Positions 51,140 through 59,794 are shown, numbered from the stretch's first letter. The stretch: DNA of 64,000 nucleotides from JAJAZB01 sp965249815 (GCA_965249815.1 CBDFMV010000003.1:1798001-1862000); one strand, 5' to 3'. Numbers and translations: made by a program. Notes: a model not told the origin generated them from the sequence alone.

Positions 51140-52495
51140 ATGCTCGACCACGATTACACCTTCGAGAAACCCAACCGCTACAAGTCGATCATCAAGGTGA
51201 TTGGCGTGGGGGGGGGCGGCAGCAACGCCGTCCGGCACATGTATGAGATGGGCATAAAAGACGTTGACTTCGTCATTTGCAACACCGATTTGCAGGCCCT
51301 CAACGACAGCACCGTGCCCAACAAATTCCAACTCGGTGCCGGGCTGACCAAGGGCCTCGGGGCGGGTACCAAAGCCGAGGCGGGCCGCGAAGCCGCTCTC
51401 GAAAGCCGCGAGGAAATTTACCAGTTGCTCAACGACCACACCGAGATGCTCTTCATCACCGCCGGCATGGGCGGGGGCACGGGCACCGGTGCGGCACCGG
51501 TCATTGCCGAGGTAGCCAAAGAACTGGGCATCCTGACGGTGGCCATCGTCACGGCCCCGTTCGAGTACGAAGGCAAAGCCAAAAAAGACCAGGCCCGGCG
51601 CGGCACCGAGGCGCTTCAGGAACACTGCGACACGGTACTTATCGTGCTCAATGAGAAACTGCTCGACATTTACCTCGACATGGACGTGGACACGGCCTTT
51701 GCCCACGCCGATGACGTGGTGGCCAACGCCGCCAAAAGCATCGCCGAAATTATCACTACGTCGGGCAAGGTCAACTCGGATTTCAACGACGTCAAGACGA
51801 TCCTCAAAAACGCCGGGCAGGCTGTGATGGGCTCGGCTACTGCCATCGGCGACGACCGCGCCCTGACCTGCGTGACCGAAGCCCTCAACTCACCCCTGCT
51901 CGACAACCGCGACATCCGGGGGGCCAAGCGGGTACTGGCCACGGTTTCGTACAGCTCGAACAAGAAGATGAAAATGCGCGAGCAGATGGTCATCACGGGC
52001 TACATCGAGGAGAAAATCGGGAAAGAACTGGGTACCGAAGCGGATACGTTCAAGCTGGGTTACATCACCGACGAGTCGCTGGGCGAGGGGATGCGGTTTA
52101 CGGTCATCGCCGCCGGGTTCAATTTGCCCGAAGGACAGGTTCCCAAGAAAGAAAAACCGCAGGAATACCCCCAGCCGGTGGCTCAGCCCCCCGTCAGGTA
52201 CGAAGAACCCGTTCGGGTGGCCGAAGTGCCTTCGTTTTTCAACCCCCGGCCCGCGCCCGTTGAAACGCCCGCCTCGGTGCCGGTAGCCGAAACGCCCGTT
52301 GAAGCGAGGCCACGCCCAACTTACCAGCCGGAGGACGACGGCCCACGCCTGCGGCGGCTCATCGAGGAATATTCCCGCAAAGCACCCGCCGAGCAGGAAC
52401 TCGAAGCGCCCGCCTACCTCCGCCACGCGGTGCCGTTGGTCGAAATGAGCCTCGTGCTCAGCGGAGAGCTGGAGCGGCGCGATTTGTACGATTAG
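51140..52495 (+). CDS. ftsZ: cell-division GTPase FtsZ
   Basis: 451 residues. Tubulin-like GTPase forming the Z ring. Motifs: IIKVIGVGGGGSNAVRHMYE, FVICNTDLQAL, the tubulin signature FITAGMGGGTGTGAAPVIAE, KKDQARRGTEAL, and the T7 loop SDFNDVKTILKNAGQAVMGS. A proline-rich linker (about residues 335-420) precedes the C-terminal conserved peptide APAYLRHAVPLV (consensus-like P-A-Y/F-L-R) and a short variable tail ending DLYD. The long linker is typical of Bacteroidota. Stop TAG begins another spacer palindrome. Confidence 0.97.
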   Translation: MLDHDYTFEKPNRYKSIIKVIGVGGGGSNAVRHMYEMGIKDVDFVICNTDLQALNDSTVPNKFQLGAGLTKGLGAGTKAEAGREAALESREEIYQLLNDHTEMLFITAGMGGGTGTGAAPVIAEVAKELGILTVAIVTAPFEYEGKAKKDQARRGTEALQEHCDTVLIVLNEKLLDIYLDMDVDTAFAHADDVVANAAKSIAEIITTSGKVNSDFNDVKTILKNAGQAVMGSATAIGDDRALTCVTEALNSPLLDNRDIRGAKRVLATVSYSSNKKMKMREQMVITGYIEEKIGKELGTEADTFKLGYITDESLGEGMRFTVIAAGFNLPEGQVPKKEKPQEYPQPVAQPPVRYEEPVRVAEVPSFFNPRPAPVETPASVPVAETPVEARPRPTYQPEDDGPRLRRLIEEYSRKAPAEQELEAPAYLRHAVPLVEMSLVLSGELERRDLYD

Positions 52496-52587
52496 GAAGT
52501 AGGCAATTCGGTAAAAAAGGAAATGGGTAATTGGGAAATGCCGCTGGCTACCCGATTACCCATTTACCTTTTTACCTCAATTACCCG
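52493..52587. repeat. 7/8-mer palindrome between convergent ftsZ and FMN reductase genes
   Basis: From the ftsZ stop: TAGGAAGTAGGCAATTCGGT, AAAAAAGGAAATGGGTAATT, GGG; the right part CCCGATTACCCATTTACC, TTTTTACCTCAATTACCCG is its imperfect complement. On the other side the FMN reductase stop TAG is 5 bp beyond the arm. Confidence 0.75.
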
Positions 52588-52590
52588 ACG

Positions 52591-53115
52591 CTACGCCTTC
52601 GCCAGCAGCGTAGCCTGTTCGTGCAGAAGCTGGTTGATGAACGCATCGGTAACCTGGCCTTCCTGAAAGTTTTTCTTCATCAGCGGAATCTTCACCCGCT
52701 GGGCGAGCACGTTGAGGCCGAGGTAGCTGAAAATGTCGGCCAAATGGCTCAGTGCCAGCGCCCCACCCTGCACGCCATCCGAAAGTCCGACCAGCGCCGC
52801 CTGCTTGTAGGCCAGTTTGCTGGGGTATGAAAGCCCATCGATGAACGCTTTCAGCACGCCCGGAAACGAGCCGTTGTACTCCGGCACAATGAACACGTAC
52901 TTGTCGGAACGCTCCAGTTGCTGGCGCAAATCGTTGAAAATCGCATTTTTCCCCGCGTTTTCGTAAAGCGCCGAAGCCGTGAAATCGGTGGGCAGGGCGG
53001 CCAAATCCAGAATCTGGCTTTCAGCCCCAAGTTGGCCAAGCAGGCGCTGGTAGTAGCCCGCCACCTGGGTAGTTTTTGAATTCCTCCGGTTTGTCCCGAC
53101 GACAATCGTAATCAT
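52591..53115 (-). CDS. NAD(P)H-dependent FMN reductase family protein
   Basis: 174-residue flavodoxin-like protein. The FMN phosphate loop region is ITIVVGTNRRNSKTTQVAGY; the second FMN region is FIVPEYNGSFPGVLKAFIDG, the diagnostic P-E-Y-N-G-S-x-P-G-x-L-K-x-x-I-D motif of the FMN_red family. It ends with a C-terminal helix region LADIFSYLGLNVLAQRVKIP. Probably a soluble azoreductase/quinone-reductase-type enzyme reducing FMN-bound or small substrates with NADPH. Convergent with ftsZ and divergent from the AlkD-like gene. Confidence 0.92.
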   Translation of the reverse strand: MITIVVGTNRRNSKTTQVAGYYQRLLGQLGAESQILDLAALPTDFTASALYENAGKNAIFNDLRQQLERSDKYVFIVPEYNGSFPGVLKAFIDGLSYPSKLAYKQAALVGLSDGVQGGALALSHLADIFSYLGLNVLAQRVKIPLMKKNFQEGQVTDAFINQLLHEQATLLAKA

Positions 53116-53182
53116 AAAAGTCGCATCTCGTAAGTCGTCAGGTGTAAGACCCGTTTTCCGACTTTTGTAGAAAAATTACGCC

Positions 53183-53878
53183 GTGCTCTCCGAACTAAAA
53201 AAGAATCTCCAGGCCCTGGCCAACCCCGAGCGGGCGGTTGCCACGGCGCGGTATTTCCGCACCGGGCCGGGCCAGTACGGCGAGGGCGACGTGTTTCTGG
53301 GCATTCCCGTTCCGCAACTTCGCCTGGCGGCCAAAAAGTTTCCCGACCTTGCCCCCGACGATCTGCACGACCTGCTCGAAAGCCCGATTCACGAATACCG
53401 CCTCGTGGCCCTGCTGGCGCTGGTGGACCGGTTCCGAAAAGCCACCACTGCCGAACGCCGCGACTGGTGCGAGTTTTACCTGGCGCACCTGCACCGGGTT
53501 AACAACTGGGATTTGGTCGATGTTTCGGCCCGCGACCTGCTGGGCGAATACCTGCTTCCGCTCGACCGCAGCCTGCTCGACATGCTGGCCGCCAGCGACC
53601 ACCTCTGGTCGCAGCGCGTGGCCATCGTCGCCACGCATGCCTTCATCCGGCGCGGACAGTTTTCCGATGCCTTCCGGCTGGCCGAAACCTTCCTGACGCA
53701 TCGCCACGACCTCATCCACAAAGCCACGGGCTGGATGCTCCGCGAAGTCGGGCAGAAAAACGGCGACGCGTTGCGCGAGTTTCTGGACAAATTTACCCCC
53801 CGGATGCCGCGCACCATGCTGCGCTACGCCATCGAAAAACTGCCCGAATCCGAGCGACGGCATTACTTGCGGTTGTAA
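53183..53878 (+). CDS. AlkD-like DNA alkylation repair protein
   Basis: 231 residues from GTG 53183. HEAT-like repeat DNA glycosylase family (DNA_alkylation). Features: RYFRTGPGQYGEGDVFLGIP, VPQLRLAAKKFPDL, SPIHEYRLVALLALVDRFRK, NNWDLVDVSARDLLGEYL with the conserved W-D-x-x-D, LWSQRVAIVATHAFIRRGQF, HKATGWMLREVGQKN and TPRMPRTMLRYAIEKL. Removes 3- or 7-alkylated purines without base flipping in characterised relatives. The conserved Trp-Asp site is intact. Followed 24 bp later by the LON-domain gene. Confidence 0.93.
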   Translation: MLSELKKNLQALANPERAVATARYFRTGPGQYGEGDVFLGIPVPQLRLAAKKFPDLAPDDLHDLLESPIHEYRLVALLALVDRFRKATTAERRDWCEFYLAHLHRVNNWDLVDVSARDLLGEYLLPLDRSLLDMLAASDHLWSQRVAIVATHAFIRRGQFSDAFRLAETFLTHRHDLIHKATGWMLREVGQKNGDALREFLDKFTPRMPRTMLRYAIEKLPESERRHYLRL

Positions 53879-53902
53879 TTTTGGGCACTTCATCCCTGCA
53901 AC

Positions 53903-54529
53903 ATGGCCGATTTCCTGCCGCTTTTCCCGCTCAACCTGGTTGCGTATCCCGGCGAAGCCCTCAACCTGCATATTTTCGAACCACGCTACCGCCAACTCAT
54001 TGACGAATGCCTGGAAAAGTCTTCAACGTTTGGTCTGCCCGCGTTCATCGGCGATAAAATTCCTGGGTTTGGCACCGAAATGCGCGTCGCTCAACTGGCC
54101 CGGCGCTACCCCGACGGGCGGATGGACGTCCAAACCCTCGGCCTACGGGTGTTTCGGATCGCTACGTTCGAGAACCCCGCGCCCGGCAAACTCTACGCGG
54201 GCGGCGAAGTGCAGTGGCAGCCCACCGAACCCTACCAGGACGTGATGCCCGGCCTCACCGAGCGCCTGCGGCGGCTGAACCACCTGCTTCAGTTGCCCTC
54301 GAATTTCGACACCGACACGGATGCGTTTTCGTACACGGTTGCCCACAAAATCGGCCTTTCGACCGAAGAAGAGTACGAACTGCTCACGATTTCCCGCGAA
54401 ACCGACCGCCAGGCCTACCTCATCCGACACCTCGAACGGGTGCTGCCCGTAGTGGCCGAACTCGAACGCACCAAAGAACGCATCCGCCAGAACGGCCATT
54501 TCAAGGATTTGGACCCGCTGAAGTTTTAG
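53903..54529 (+). CDS. LON peptidase substrate-binding domain protein
   Basis: 208 residues consisting only of the LON N-terminal (PUA-like) domain: FLPLFPLNLVAYPGEALNLH, IFEPRYRQLIDECLEKSSTF, GFGTEMRVAQLARRYPDGRM, DVQTLGLRVFRI. No AAA+ or protease part follows. Such stand-alone proteins are common in bacteria; their role is not established. Likely co-transcribed with the AlkD-like gene. The stop TAG (54527-54529) is the outer triplet of a perfect palindrome. Confidence 0.92.
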   Translation: MADFLPLFPLNLVAYPGEALNLHIFEPRYRQLIDECLEKSSTFGLPAFIGDKIPGFGTEMRVAQLARRYPDGRMDVQTLGLRVFRIATFENPAPGKLYAGGEVQWQPTEPYQDVMPGLTERLRRLNHLLQLPSNFDTDTDAFSYTVAHKIGLSTEEEYELLTISRETDRQAYLIRHLERVLPVVAELERTKERIRQNGHFKDLDPLKF

Positions 54530-54602
54530 TAGGCAGGGAGCAGTAGGCAGTAGGCAAAACAAAATCCCTTTGGCCTTACTGCCTACTGCTCCCTGCCTAC
54601 TA
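54527..54602. repeat. 26-bp perfect palindrome from stop codon to stop codon (LON-domain / reductase genes)
   Basis: TAGTAGGCAGGGAGCAGTAG starting at 54527 and running to 54552 pairs perfectly with 54577-54602. Each arm begins with the TAG stop codon of the convergent gene on its side. Units AGTAGGC/AGGGAGC are 7 bp. The loop is 24 nt. Confidence 0.95.
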
Positions 54603-55658
54603 CTCAATCTCCACCACCACGTCCTTCGTCAGCGGGTGAGCCACGCAGGTGAGGATGAACCCGGCCTTGAGTTCGCCTTCGGTGAGGCCGTCTTCTTCGT
54701 CCAATTGCACCTTGCCCGCCGTGCACCGGCCCATGCAGGCCGTGCACATCCCCGCCTGGCAGGAGTAGGGCAGGTCGATGTCCATTTCGAGGGCGGCTTC
54801 CAGAATGGTCTGGTGCGGGGCTACGGCTACTTTGTACTCGGCTCCTTCGTAAATCACCGTGACCGTCTGAGCTTTGAGCGAACCACCGTCTTCCTCTTCC
54901 ACCACGTCGCCGTGGGTTTCCTGGGTGGGCGCAAAACTTTCCTTGTGAATCCGTTCTTTCGGCACGCCCAACACGCCCAGCGCCCCCAGCACTTCGTGCA
55001 TCAGCCCGTCAGGGCCGCAAACGTAAAACTCAGCCTGGCGCACGTCTGCCCCCAGTTCGTCCAGCAACTCGAGCGCCTTGCCCTGGTTGATGCGTTCGGC
55101 GGGGCGGTGCCAACTCTTGGGCTGGCTCAATACGTGCCGCACCTCGAGACGGTCGGCGTACTTGGTTTGTAAATCAGCGAGTTGCTGTTTGAAAATGATG
55201 GAGTCTTCGTTGCGGCTGCCGTAAATGAGGAAGATTTTCGTGCCCGCTTCCACCGGCAACACCGACTTCAGCATTGACATCAGCGGCGTGATGCCACTGC
55301 CCGCGCCGAACAGCACCAGTTGGCGGCGGCGCGTGGGGTTGGGTTCGCACACGAAATGACCCATCGGCTCCATCACTTCCATCGCCTCGCCCGCCCGCAG
55401 GCGGTCGAGGAGGTAGTTGGAAACCGCCCCGCCGGGCAACCGTTTCACGGTCACGGCCAGCGAGGCGTCTTTGTTCGGCGAACTCGACATGGAGTACGCC
55501 CGGCGGACCTTTTTGCCGTCGATAACCGGCATTAGGGTCAAAAACTGCCCGGGTTTGTACGAAATGGCCTGGTGCGGCGGGTGCCAGAAGTGAATCGTAA
55601 TCGTATCGTCGGTTTCGCGGACAATTTCCTTGACGGTCAGGTGAAAATATTTGCTCAT
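54600..55658 (-). CDS. ferredoxin-NADP reductase-type oxidoreductase with C-terminal 2Fe-2S domain (PaaE-like)
   Basis: 352 residues. FAD domain: QAISYKPGQFLTLMPVIDGK, KVRRAYSMSSSPNKDASLAV (R-x-Y-S-M-S-S, FAD contact). NAD(P) domain: RQLVLFGAGSGITPLMSMLK and EFYVCGPDGLMHEVLGALG. C-terminal plant-type ferredoxin domain: LPYSCQAGMCTACMGRCTAG with C-x4-C-x2-C, and the fourth Cys in FILTCVAHPLTKDV. The arrangement FNR-then-ferredoxin is that of PaaE-like reductases, but the paa genes are absent, so the electron acceptor is unknown. Confidence 0.93.
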   Translation of the reverse strand: MSKYFHLTVKEIVRETDDTITIHFWHPPHQAISYKPGQFLTLMPVIDGKKVRRAYSMSSSPNKDASLAVTVKRLPGGAVSNYLLDRLRAGEAMEVMEPMGHFVCEPNPTRRRQLVLFGAGSGITPLMSMLKSVLPVEAGTKIFLIYGSRNEDSIIFKQQLADLQTKYADRLEVRHVLSQPKSWHRPAERINQGKALELLDELGADVRQAEFYVCGPDGLMHEVLGALGVLGVPKERIHKESFAPTQETHGDVVEEEDGGSLKAQTVTVIYEGAEYKVAVAPHQTILEAALEMDIDLPYSCQAGMCTACMGRCTAGKVQLDEEDGLTEGELKAGFILTCVAHPLTKDVVVEIE

Positions 55659-55729
55659 CGGTTTTCAGTTTCCAGGTTCCGGTTCTCAGTTCGGATGGTA
55701 CCGCTACTGAAACTAAAAACCGGAAACTC
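55659..55729. repeat. imperfect spacer palindrome between reductase and DUF5916 genes
   Basis: CGGTTTTCAGTTTCCAGG and GGTTCCGGTTCTCAGTTC on the left face the complement CGAGTTTCCGGTTTTTAGTT of the right part. The rhythm is about 8 bp. The right end begins 1 bp after the TAA stop of the DUF5916 gene (minus strand). Confidence 0.6.
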
Positions 55730-55730
55730 G

Positions 55731-57965
55731 TTAAATGTTCAGCCAGTACGTCAATTTCAAGACCAACGCCCGGTTTTTCGATTGCAGGGCGGAATAGCGG
55801 AGGCCATCGCGCTCGTCGGTGGTAGCGAAGTAGTTGTCGGTATACACCACGAACAAATCGCTGACGGGTTTGAAGCGCCACTGCAAGCGGGCGTTGAGGT
55901 TGACGTTATTGACCTGGTTGTTGTATTGAAAAAAGGTAGTCAGAAAAAGGCTTTTCGAGAAAGACAGTTCCATGCGTGGCCCAACCAACCACAAATCGGC
56001 GGAATTGTACCCGGCGGGCAGGACAATGTGGTTGTAGTTGACGTCGAGCGAAAAAATGCCGTAAGGCTGGGCGCGGTAGCTGTACGACGAGGTCAGGTTG
56101 GTGAGTTTTCCGTTGAAATAGCCGCCGATGCGCCCCTGCGCGCTGAAAAAAAAGCGACGTCGGGTGTTTGACGCATACGTGAATCGTAGGCTGCGGTACA
56201 CGTATTCGCTACCGGCCAGCAGCGCCTTTCCGTCGGTGCCGGTCGGGTCGAACTCATCGAACAGGTAGGTATAATCCCAGCGCAACGGCGTGATGCGCAG
56301 GCTGGCCGAACTTTGAAACTGCACTGTGAAGTAGAGCGGGCTGAAGTCCCAATCGGTTTGGCGGTGGTCGTCGAGCCGCCAGATCCAATCGCCGTCCACG
56401 CCCACGCCGTAGCTGTTGATCCAGGTTGATTTCGGGTAAATCCGGTACGAAACGGTCGGTTCGACGCGGTAGTAATTGCTGCGCGGCACGTAACCCGTGG
56501 CTTCGGCCACCGCCCCGTAATTTTTCCCGACCACCTCCGCGTTGCTCGCCACGTTCCACGACGTGGAGGAGTAATTAAGCAGCGCCCCCGCCGCGTACGG
56601 CTGCGGAAGCGGGCGGGGCGTAAACGCCCGGTGAAAAAACAGCTTGCCCTGCGTGCGCCCGTCGCGGCTGGCCAGGTTGTAGTCGAGGCCCGCGATGCGC
56701 GAATACGCCTCCGGTTGGCTGCGGCGCTCGGCGCTGTCGGTGAAAAACCGCTGCTTGTTCACGAAAACGAACGCCACGTTGGAGCGCGAAAAAACCTTCC
56801 GTTGCACGGCCACCATGCCAAAGTTGGCCGCCGGTTCGGCCACTTCGGATCTGCGGGCCGTCTGCATCGAAAGCAGGCCAATGCGCCAGTTGCGGTTGAG
56901 CCGCCCGCTGAGCCGCGCCCCGGCCAGAATCGGAATTTTCTGCCCGTCTTTGATCCCGATTCGCCGCGAAAAAAACGGGTTGACGTTGTAGAAGCCAAAC
57001 GTGCCGAAGAGGTCGGAGTTTTCAATGAAAAACTGCCGCCGTTCGGGAAAAAACAACTCGAAGCGGCTCAGGTTGGTCTGCTGGCGATCGACCTCCACCT
57101 GGGCAAAATCGGGGTTGACGGTCAGGTCGAGGTTGAGTGCGGGCGTCACGGCCACTTTGGCGTCGAAGCCCGCGTTGGTCGTCGCCGCCGTGGGTTTTTT
57201 GGCCAGAAAATCCACGTCGCCGCTGGCCAGCAGGTAGGGAATTACCGACACGTTGGCCCCCGGCGCGGGCGGCGGCGTTTCCCAGCGTAGCGTCCCCGAA
57301 AAAGTCAGATCGGTGGCCGGAAAATTGCGTGGCACGGGTGCCCAGGTGGAACGTTCGTTGCGGACGAGTTCGGTGCGGACGAAGTTGATGTTCCACTGAT
57401 TCAGCCCCTCGCGGCGGCGGTAGCGCAGGGTTTTAAACGGTATCGCGATTTCCACCACGTAGCGGTCGTCGTAGTTGCGCACCTTCACATACCATTTGTT
57501 GTCCCAGTCGGTCGAGAGTTCGTTTCCGTTGGAAAGCAGCCCCTCGCGCTGCACACCGAGGGGCGACACGGCGAAGTTGAACCCGTTGAGTTTGTCGCGA
57601 AACGGGTCGAGGTTAACGATGAACGCATCGGACGTACCACCCGCAAAATCGCGCTTGAGCGACTGCACGATGTACTTCCGGGCCTGGTAACACACCGCTC
57701 CGACGTACAGGTTTTGGGCGTCGAAGGTGACGCGCACCTCGGTTTTTGCCCCGGCAAACGAGCTGTCGTAGGGAAATTGCTGGTAGAAATCTTGGGCAAC
57801 CCGGGCGTTTTGCCAGGCGGCTTCGTCGAGCAGGCCGTCGAGGCGCATCGGCTCCGGCGTGGCATGAATGGGAAGTTGGTACTTTTCTTCGTTGATACCC
57901 TGCTGGGCACGGAGCGCGGCCAGCGGACTGAGCAGGGCCAAAAAAACGGTAAAAAGGGATTTCAA
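55731..57965 (-). CDS. DUF5916 outer-membrane protein with N-terminal CBM9-like domain
   Basis: 744 residues with signal peptide MKSLFTVFLALLSPLAALRA. The N-terminal ~200 residues are a CBM9-like sugar-binding domain (MRLDGLLDEAAWQNARVAQD, EVRVTFDAQNLYVGAVCYQA, NGFNFAVSPLGVQREGLLSN, YVVEIAIPFKTLRY). The rest is DUF5916 with barrel-like strands (DLTVNPDFAQVEVDRQQTNL, FFPERRQFFIENSDLFGTFG, RRIGIKDGQKIPILAGARLS) ending in an outer-membrane-type aromatic C-terminal region (LVLKLTYWLNI). Function not established; probably outer-membrane glycan binding or uptake. Confidence 0.92.
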   Translation of the reverse strand: MKSLFTVFLALLSPLAALRAQQGINEEKYQLPIHATPEPMRLDGLLDEAAWQNARVAQDFYQQFPYDSSFAGAKTEVRVTFDAQNLYVGAVCYQARKYIVQSLKRDFAGGTSDAFIVNLDPFRDKLNGFNFAVSPLGVQREGLLSNGNELSTDWDNKWYVKVRNYDDRYVVEIAIPFKTLRYRRREGLNQWNINFVRTELVRNERSTWAPVPRNFPATDLTFSGTLRWETPPPAPGANVSVIPYLLASGDVDFLAKKPTAATTNAGFDAKVAVTPALNLDLTVNPDFAQVEVDRQQTNLSRFELFFPERRQFFIENSDLFGTFGFYNVNPFFSRRIGIKDGQKIPILAGARLSGRLNRNWRIGLLSMQTARRSEVAEPAANFGMVAVQRKVFSRSNVAFVFVNKQRFFTDSAERRSQPEAYSRIAGLDYNLASRDGRTQGKLFFHRAFTPRPLPQPYAAGALLNYSSTSWNVASNAEVVGKNYGAVAEATGYVPRSNYYRVEPTVSYRIYPKSTWINSYGVGVDGDWIWRLDDHRQTDWDFSPLYFTVQFQSSASLRITPLRWDYTYLFDEFDPTGTDGKALLAGSEYVYRSLRFTYASNTRRRFFFSAQGRIGGYFNGKLTNLTSSYSYRAQPYGIFSLDVNYNHIVLPAGYNSADLWLVGPRMELSFSKSLFLTTFFQYNNQVNNVNLNARLQWRFKPVSDLFVVYTDNYFATTDERDGLRYSALQSKNRALVLKLTYWLNI

Positions 57966-58008
57966 CGGAAAGTAAGGCCAAAAAGAATGCCCGCAAAGGT
58001 AGGCAATT

Positions 58009-58854
58009 TCAGTCTTCCGAATGGTAGAGCGTCAGGCCCGAAATTGGACTTTCCGAAATGACGCCCACCGTCAAACCCCGGTCGGCGACCACGCGGCGCA
58101 GGATGTCATTGTAGTAAAAAGCCACCGAGCCGGTGAAATGCACCTTTACGCGCCGGGCGTCGGCGTACTTTTCCACGTATTTTTCAAAGAACAACCCAAA
58201 CGCACCGGCCACGAGGCCGTGGGCGAAAGGGTGCTGGCGGTGATCGAACAGAAACTTGGAGAACCCGGCGAAGTAGCGATTCGGAAACGGTTGCCGGTAG
58301 GCGCGGTCGAGCACGGTTTCGCGGGTGCAGTCGGGAAACCGTTTGCGAAACCGCTCGTCGAGGTCAGCGGGCAGTTCACCGTGCAGAAAATGCGTGACGA
58401 GGGTTTTGCCCAAATACCCGCCGCTGCCCTCGTCGCCGAGCCAGAAGCCAAGCGAACGCACCTGCGCCACGATTTCTCCGCCGTCGCTCAGGCAGGTGTT
58501 GGCACCCGTGCCCAGGATGCAGGCCAGCCCCCGTTCACGCCCGCAGAGCGCCCGAGCCGCCCCGAGCATGTCGCTGTGGGTTTCGAGGTGGGCGATTTCG
58601 GGGAAAACCCGCCGGATGCCCTCGCCAATGACGGCCCCGCGCTCCGGGTCAGTAATGCCAGCGCCGTAAAAATACACCGCCGTGACCGGTTCGGCGACGA
58701 GCGGTCGCAGCCGCTCGGTCAGTTCGGCGGCCACCGCATCGGAATTTTGATAAAACGGATTAAACCCGGCCGTGCGGGCCTGGTCGATGGAGCCGTCGGC
58801 GCGGAGCAAGCGCCAGTCGGTTTTGGTCGAGCCACTGTCGGCGAGGAGGAGCAT
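58009..58854 (-). CDS. N-acetylglucosamine kinase-like ATPase (BadF/BcrA family)
   Basis: 281 residues of the ASKHA fold. Phosphate 1: LLLADSGSTKTDWRLL; phosphate 2: GLACILGTGANTCLSDGGEI; sugar/adenosine regions: SLGFWLGDEGSGGYLGKTLV and VHFTGSVAFYYNDILRRV. The W-L-G-D-E-G-S-G motif is characteristic of the GlcNAc kinase-like branch. It probably phosphorylates amino sugars released from cell wall or chitin. Upstream is the cytochrome b5-like gene on the same strand, separated by an octamer palindrome. Confidence 0.9.
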   Translation of the reverse strand: MLLLADSGSTKTDWRLLRADGSIDQARTAGFNPFYQNSDAVAAELTERLRPLVAEPVTAVYFYGAGITDPERGAVIGEGIRRVFPEIAHLETHSDMLGAARALCGRERGLACILGTGANTCLSDGGEIVAQVRSLGFWLGDEGSGGYLGKTLVTHFLHGELPADLDERFRKRFPDCTRETVLDRAYRQPFPNRYFAGFSKFLFDHRQHPFAHGLVAGAFGLFFEKYVEKYADARRVKVHFTGSVAFYYNDILRRVVADRGLTVGVISESPISGLTLYHSED

Positions 58855-58862
58855 AGAAAAAA

Positions 58863-58941
58863 ATGAGCGAATGAGTGAATGAGAGAATGAATGAATAAAA
58901 AAGCATCGTCCTATTCATTCACTCTTTCATTCACTCATTCA
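58863..58941. repeat. octamer palindrome between cytochrome b5-like and kinase genes
   Basis: Units ATGAGCGA, ATGAGTGA, ATGAGAGA, ATGAATGA on the left; TATTCATT, CACTCTTT, CATTCACT, CATTC on the right. The TGA stop of the cytochrome b5-like gene (58933-58931) and its last codon are inside the right arm; the left arm ends 8 bp from the kinase start. Confidence 0.82.
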
Positions 58942-59170
58942 AAATTAAACTGCCCACCACCGGAAACCGGCGGAAAACGCCTTCGTCGTGGGGGGCGTCG
59001 GGGAGTTCGTCGGTGAGGTCCTGACCGGCCCAGTGTTCGTAGTGCTGGCCTTTTCGCCAGAGCCGGGACTTTGTTACGTCGTAAATCACGCCCCGGTAGG
59101 CCACCCAGATTTCATCGCGGTCCTGGCCGTTGCGCAGGGCAAGCTGGCGGCGGGTGTAACTCATTTCCAC
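58931..59170 (-). CDS. cytochrome b5-like heme/steroid-binding domain protein
   Basis: 79 residues forming one cytochrome b5-like domain: YTRRQLALRNGQDRDEIWVA, YRGVIYDVTKSRLWRKGQHY, EHWAGQDLTDELPDAPHDEG and FRRFPVVGSL. The W-V-A-x-x-G-x-I-Y-D-V and H-x-x-W-A-G-x-D-L-T/D patterns match the bacterial heme/steroid-binding group. Candidate heme ligands are His of HYEHWAG and His of APHDEG. Possibly a small electron carrier. It has no transmembrane anchor. Confidence 0.88.
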   Translation of the reverse strand: MEMSYTRRQLALRNGQDRDEIWVAYRGVIYDVTKSRLWRKGQHYEHWAGQDLTDELPDAPHDEGVFRRFPVVGSLILNE

Positions 59171-59279
59171 GGCGACAAGTTGCCGAAAAAAAGGTTCTTC
59201 GGCGCGATTGGTTTGTAAAATGTGAACTTCCCGCTATTTTTATGCCTGATTCTAAAAATCCTCGTTTCGGAACTCCCAC

Positions 59280-59738
59280 ATGAAAAAGCACGTACGCATC
59301 CTTTTCGGCCTGACTGCCCTCGTTTTGTTTGCTGCCGCCTGCAAACCGAAAGTCGTTCCCCTGTCCGAGAAAATCGCTAAAACCTGGACGGTCGGCACCG
59401 TGAAGGAGAACAGCACGGTGGTGTTTACCAAAGGCGGGGCCAGCAACGTGAAACCGGGTTACAGCGCCTTTAAACTGGTCCTGACCAACGCGAATGGCAC
59501 CCAAACCGCCACCCTGACCGAAGTGGACGGCAGCACGTTTACGGGCACCTGGGAGTTGTCGAGCGATGAAAAACGCCTCACGCTGCGCAACCTCAACCCC
59601 CAGCCCACGGGCACCAACGGGGTTATCGAGTACACCATTAACGGCGACGTGACCGACACCCAACTCAACCTGACGCGCACGGCAGCCTCCCTGAAAACCG
59701 GCGGCACCATCAACGATTACCAACTGACCAACCCTTAA
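59280..59738 (+). CDS. lipocalin-like lipoprotein, hypothetical
   Basis: 152 residues. Lipoprotein signal MKKHVRILFGLTALVLFAAA with lipobox ending at Cys21. The mature part starts with a lipocalin-like opening (LSEKIAKTWTVGTVKENSTV) and shows regular strands (AFKLVLTNANGTQTATLTEV, STFTGTWELSSDEKRLTLRN, GVIEYTINGDVTDTQLNLTR). The I-x-x-x-W-x-V start and G-T-W-x-L-S-x-D-x-K-x-L step are typical of small lipocalin-like Bacteroidota lipoproteins. Ligand unknown. It has its own terminator. Confidence 0.83.
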   Translation: MKKHVRILFGLTALVLFAAACKPKVVPLSEKIAKTWTVGTVKENSTVVFTKGGASNVKPGYSAFKLVLTNANGTQTATLTEVDGSTFTGTWELSSDEKRLTLRNLNPQPTGTNGVIEYTINGDVTDTQLNLTRTAASLKTGGTINDYQLTNP

Positions 59739-59758
59739 CCAAACCGTTTTTAGTTCGG

Positions 59759-59789
59759 GCCGCTCCGCCAACGTGGAGCGGCTTTTTTA
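59759..59789 (+). terminator. Rho-independent terminator of the lipoprotein gene
   Basis: GCCGCTCC (59759-59766) pairs with GGAGCGGC (59775-59782), followed by TTTTTT. It starts 21 bp after the stop codon. Confidence 0.92.
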
Positions 59790-59794
59790 TTTCT

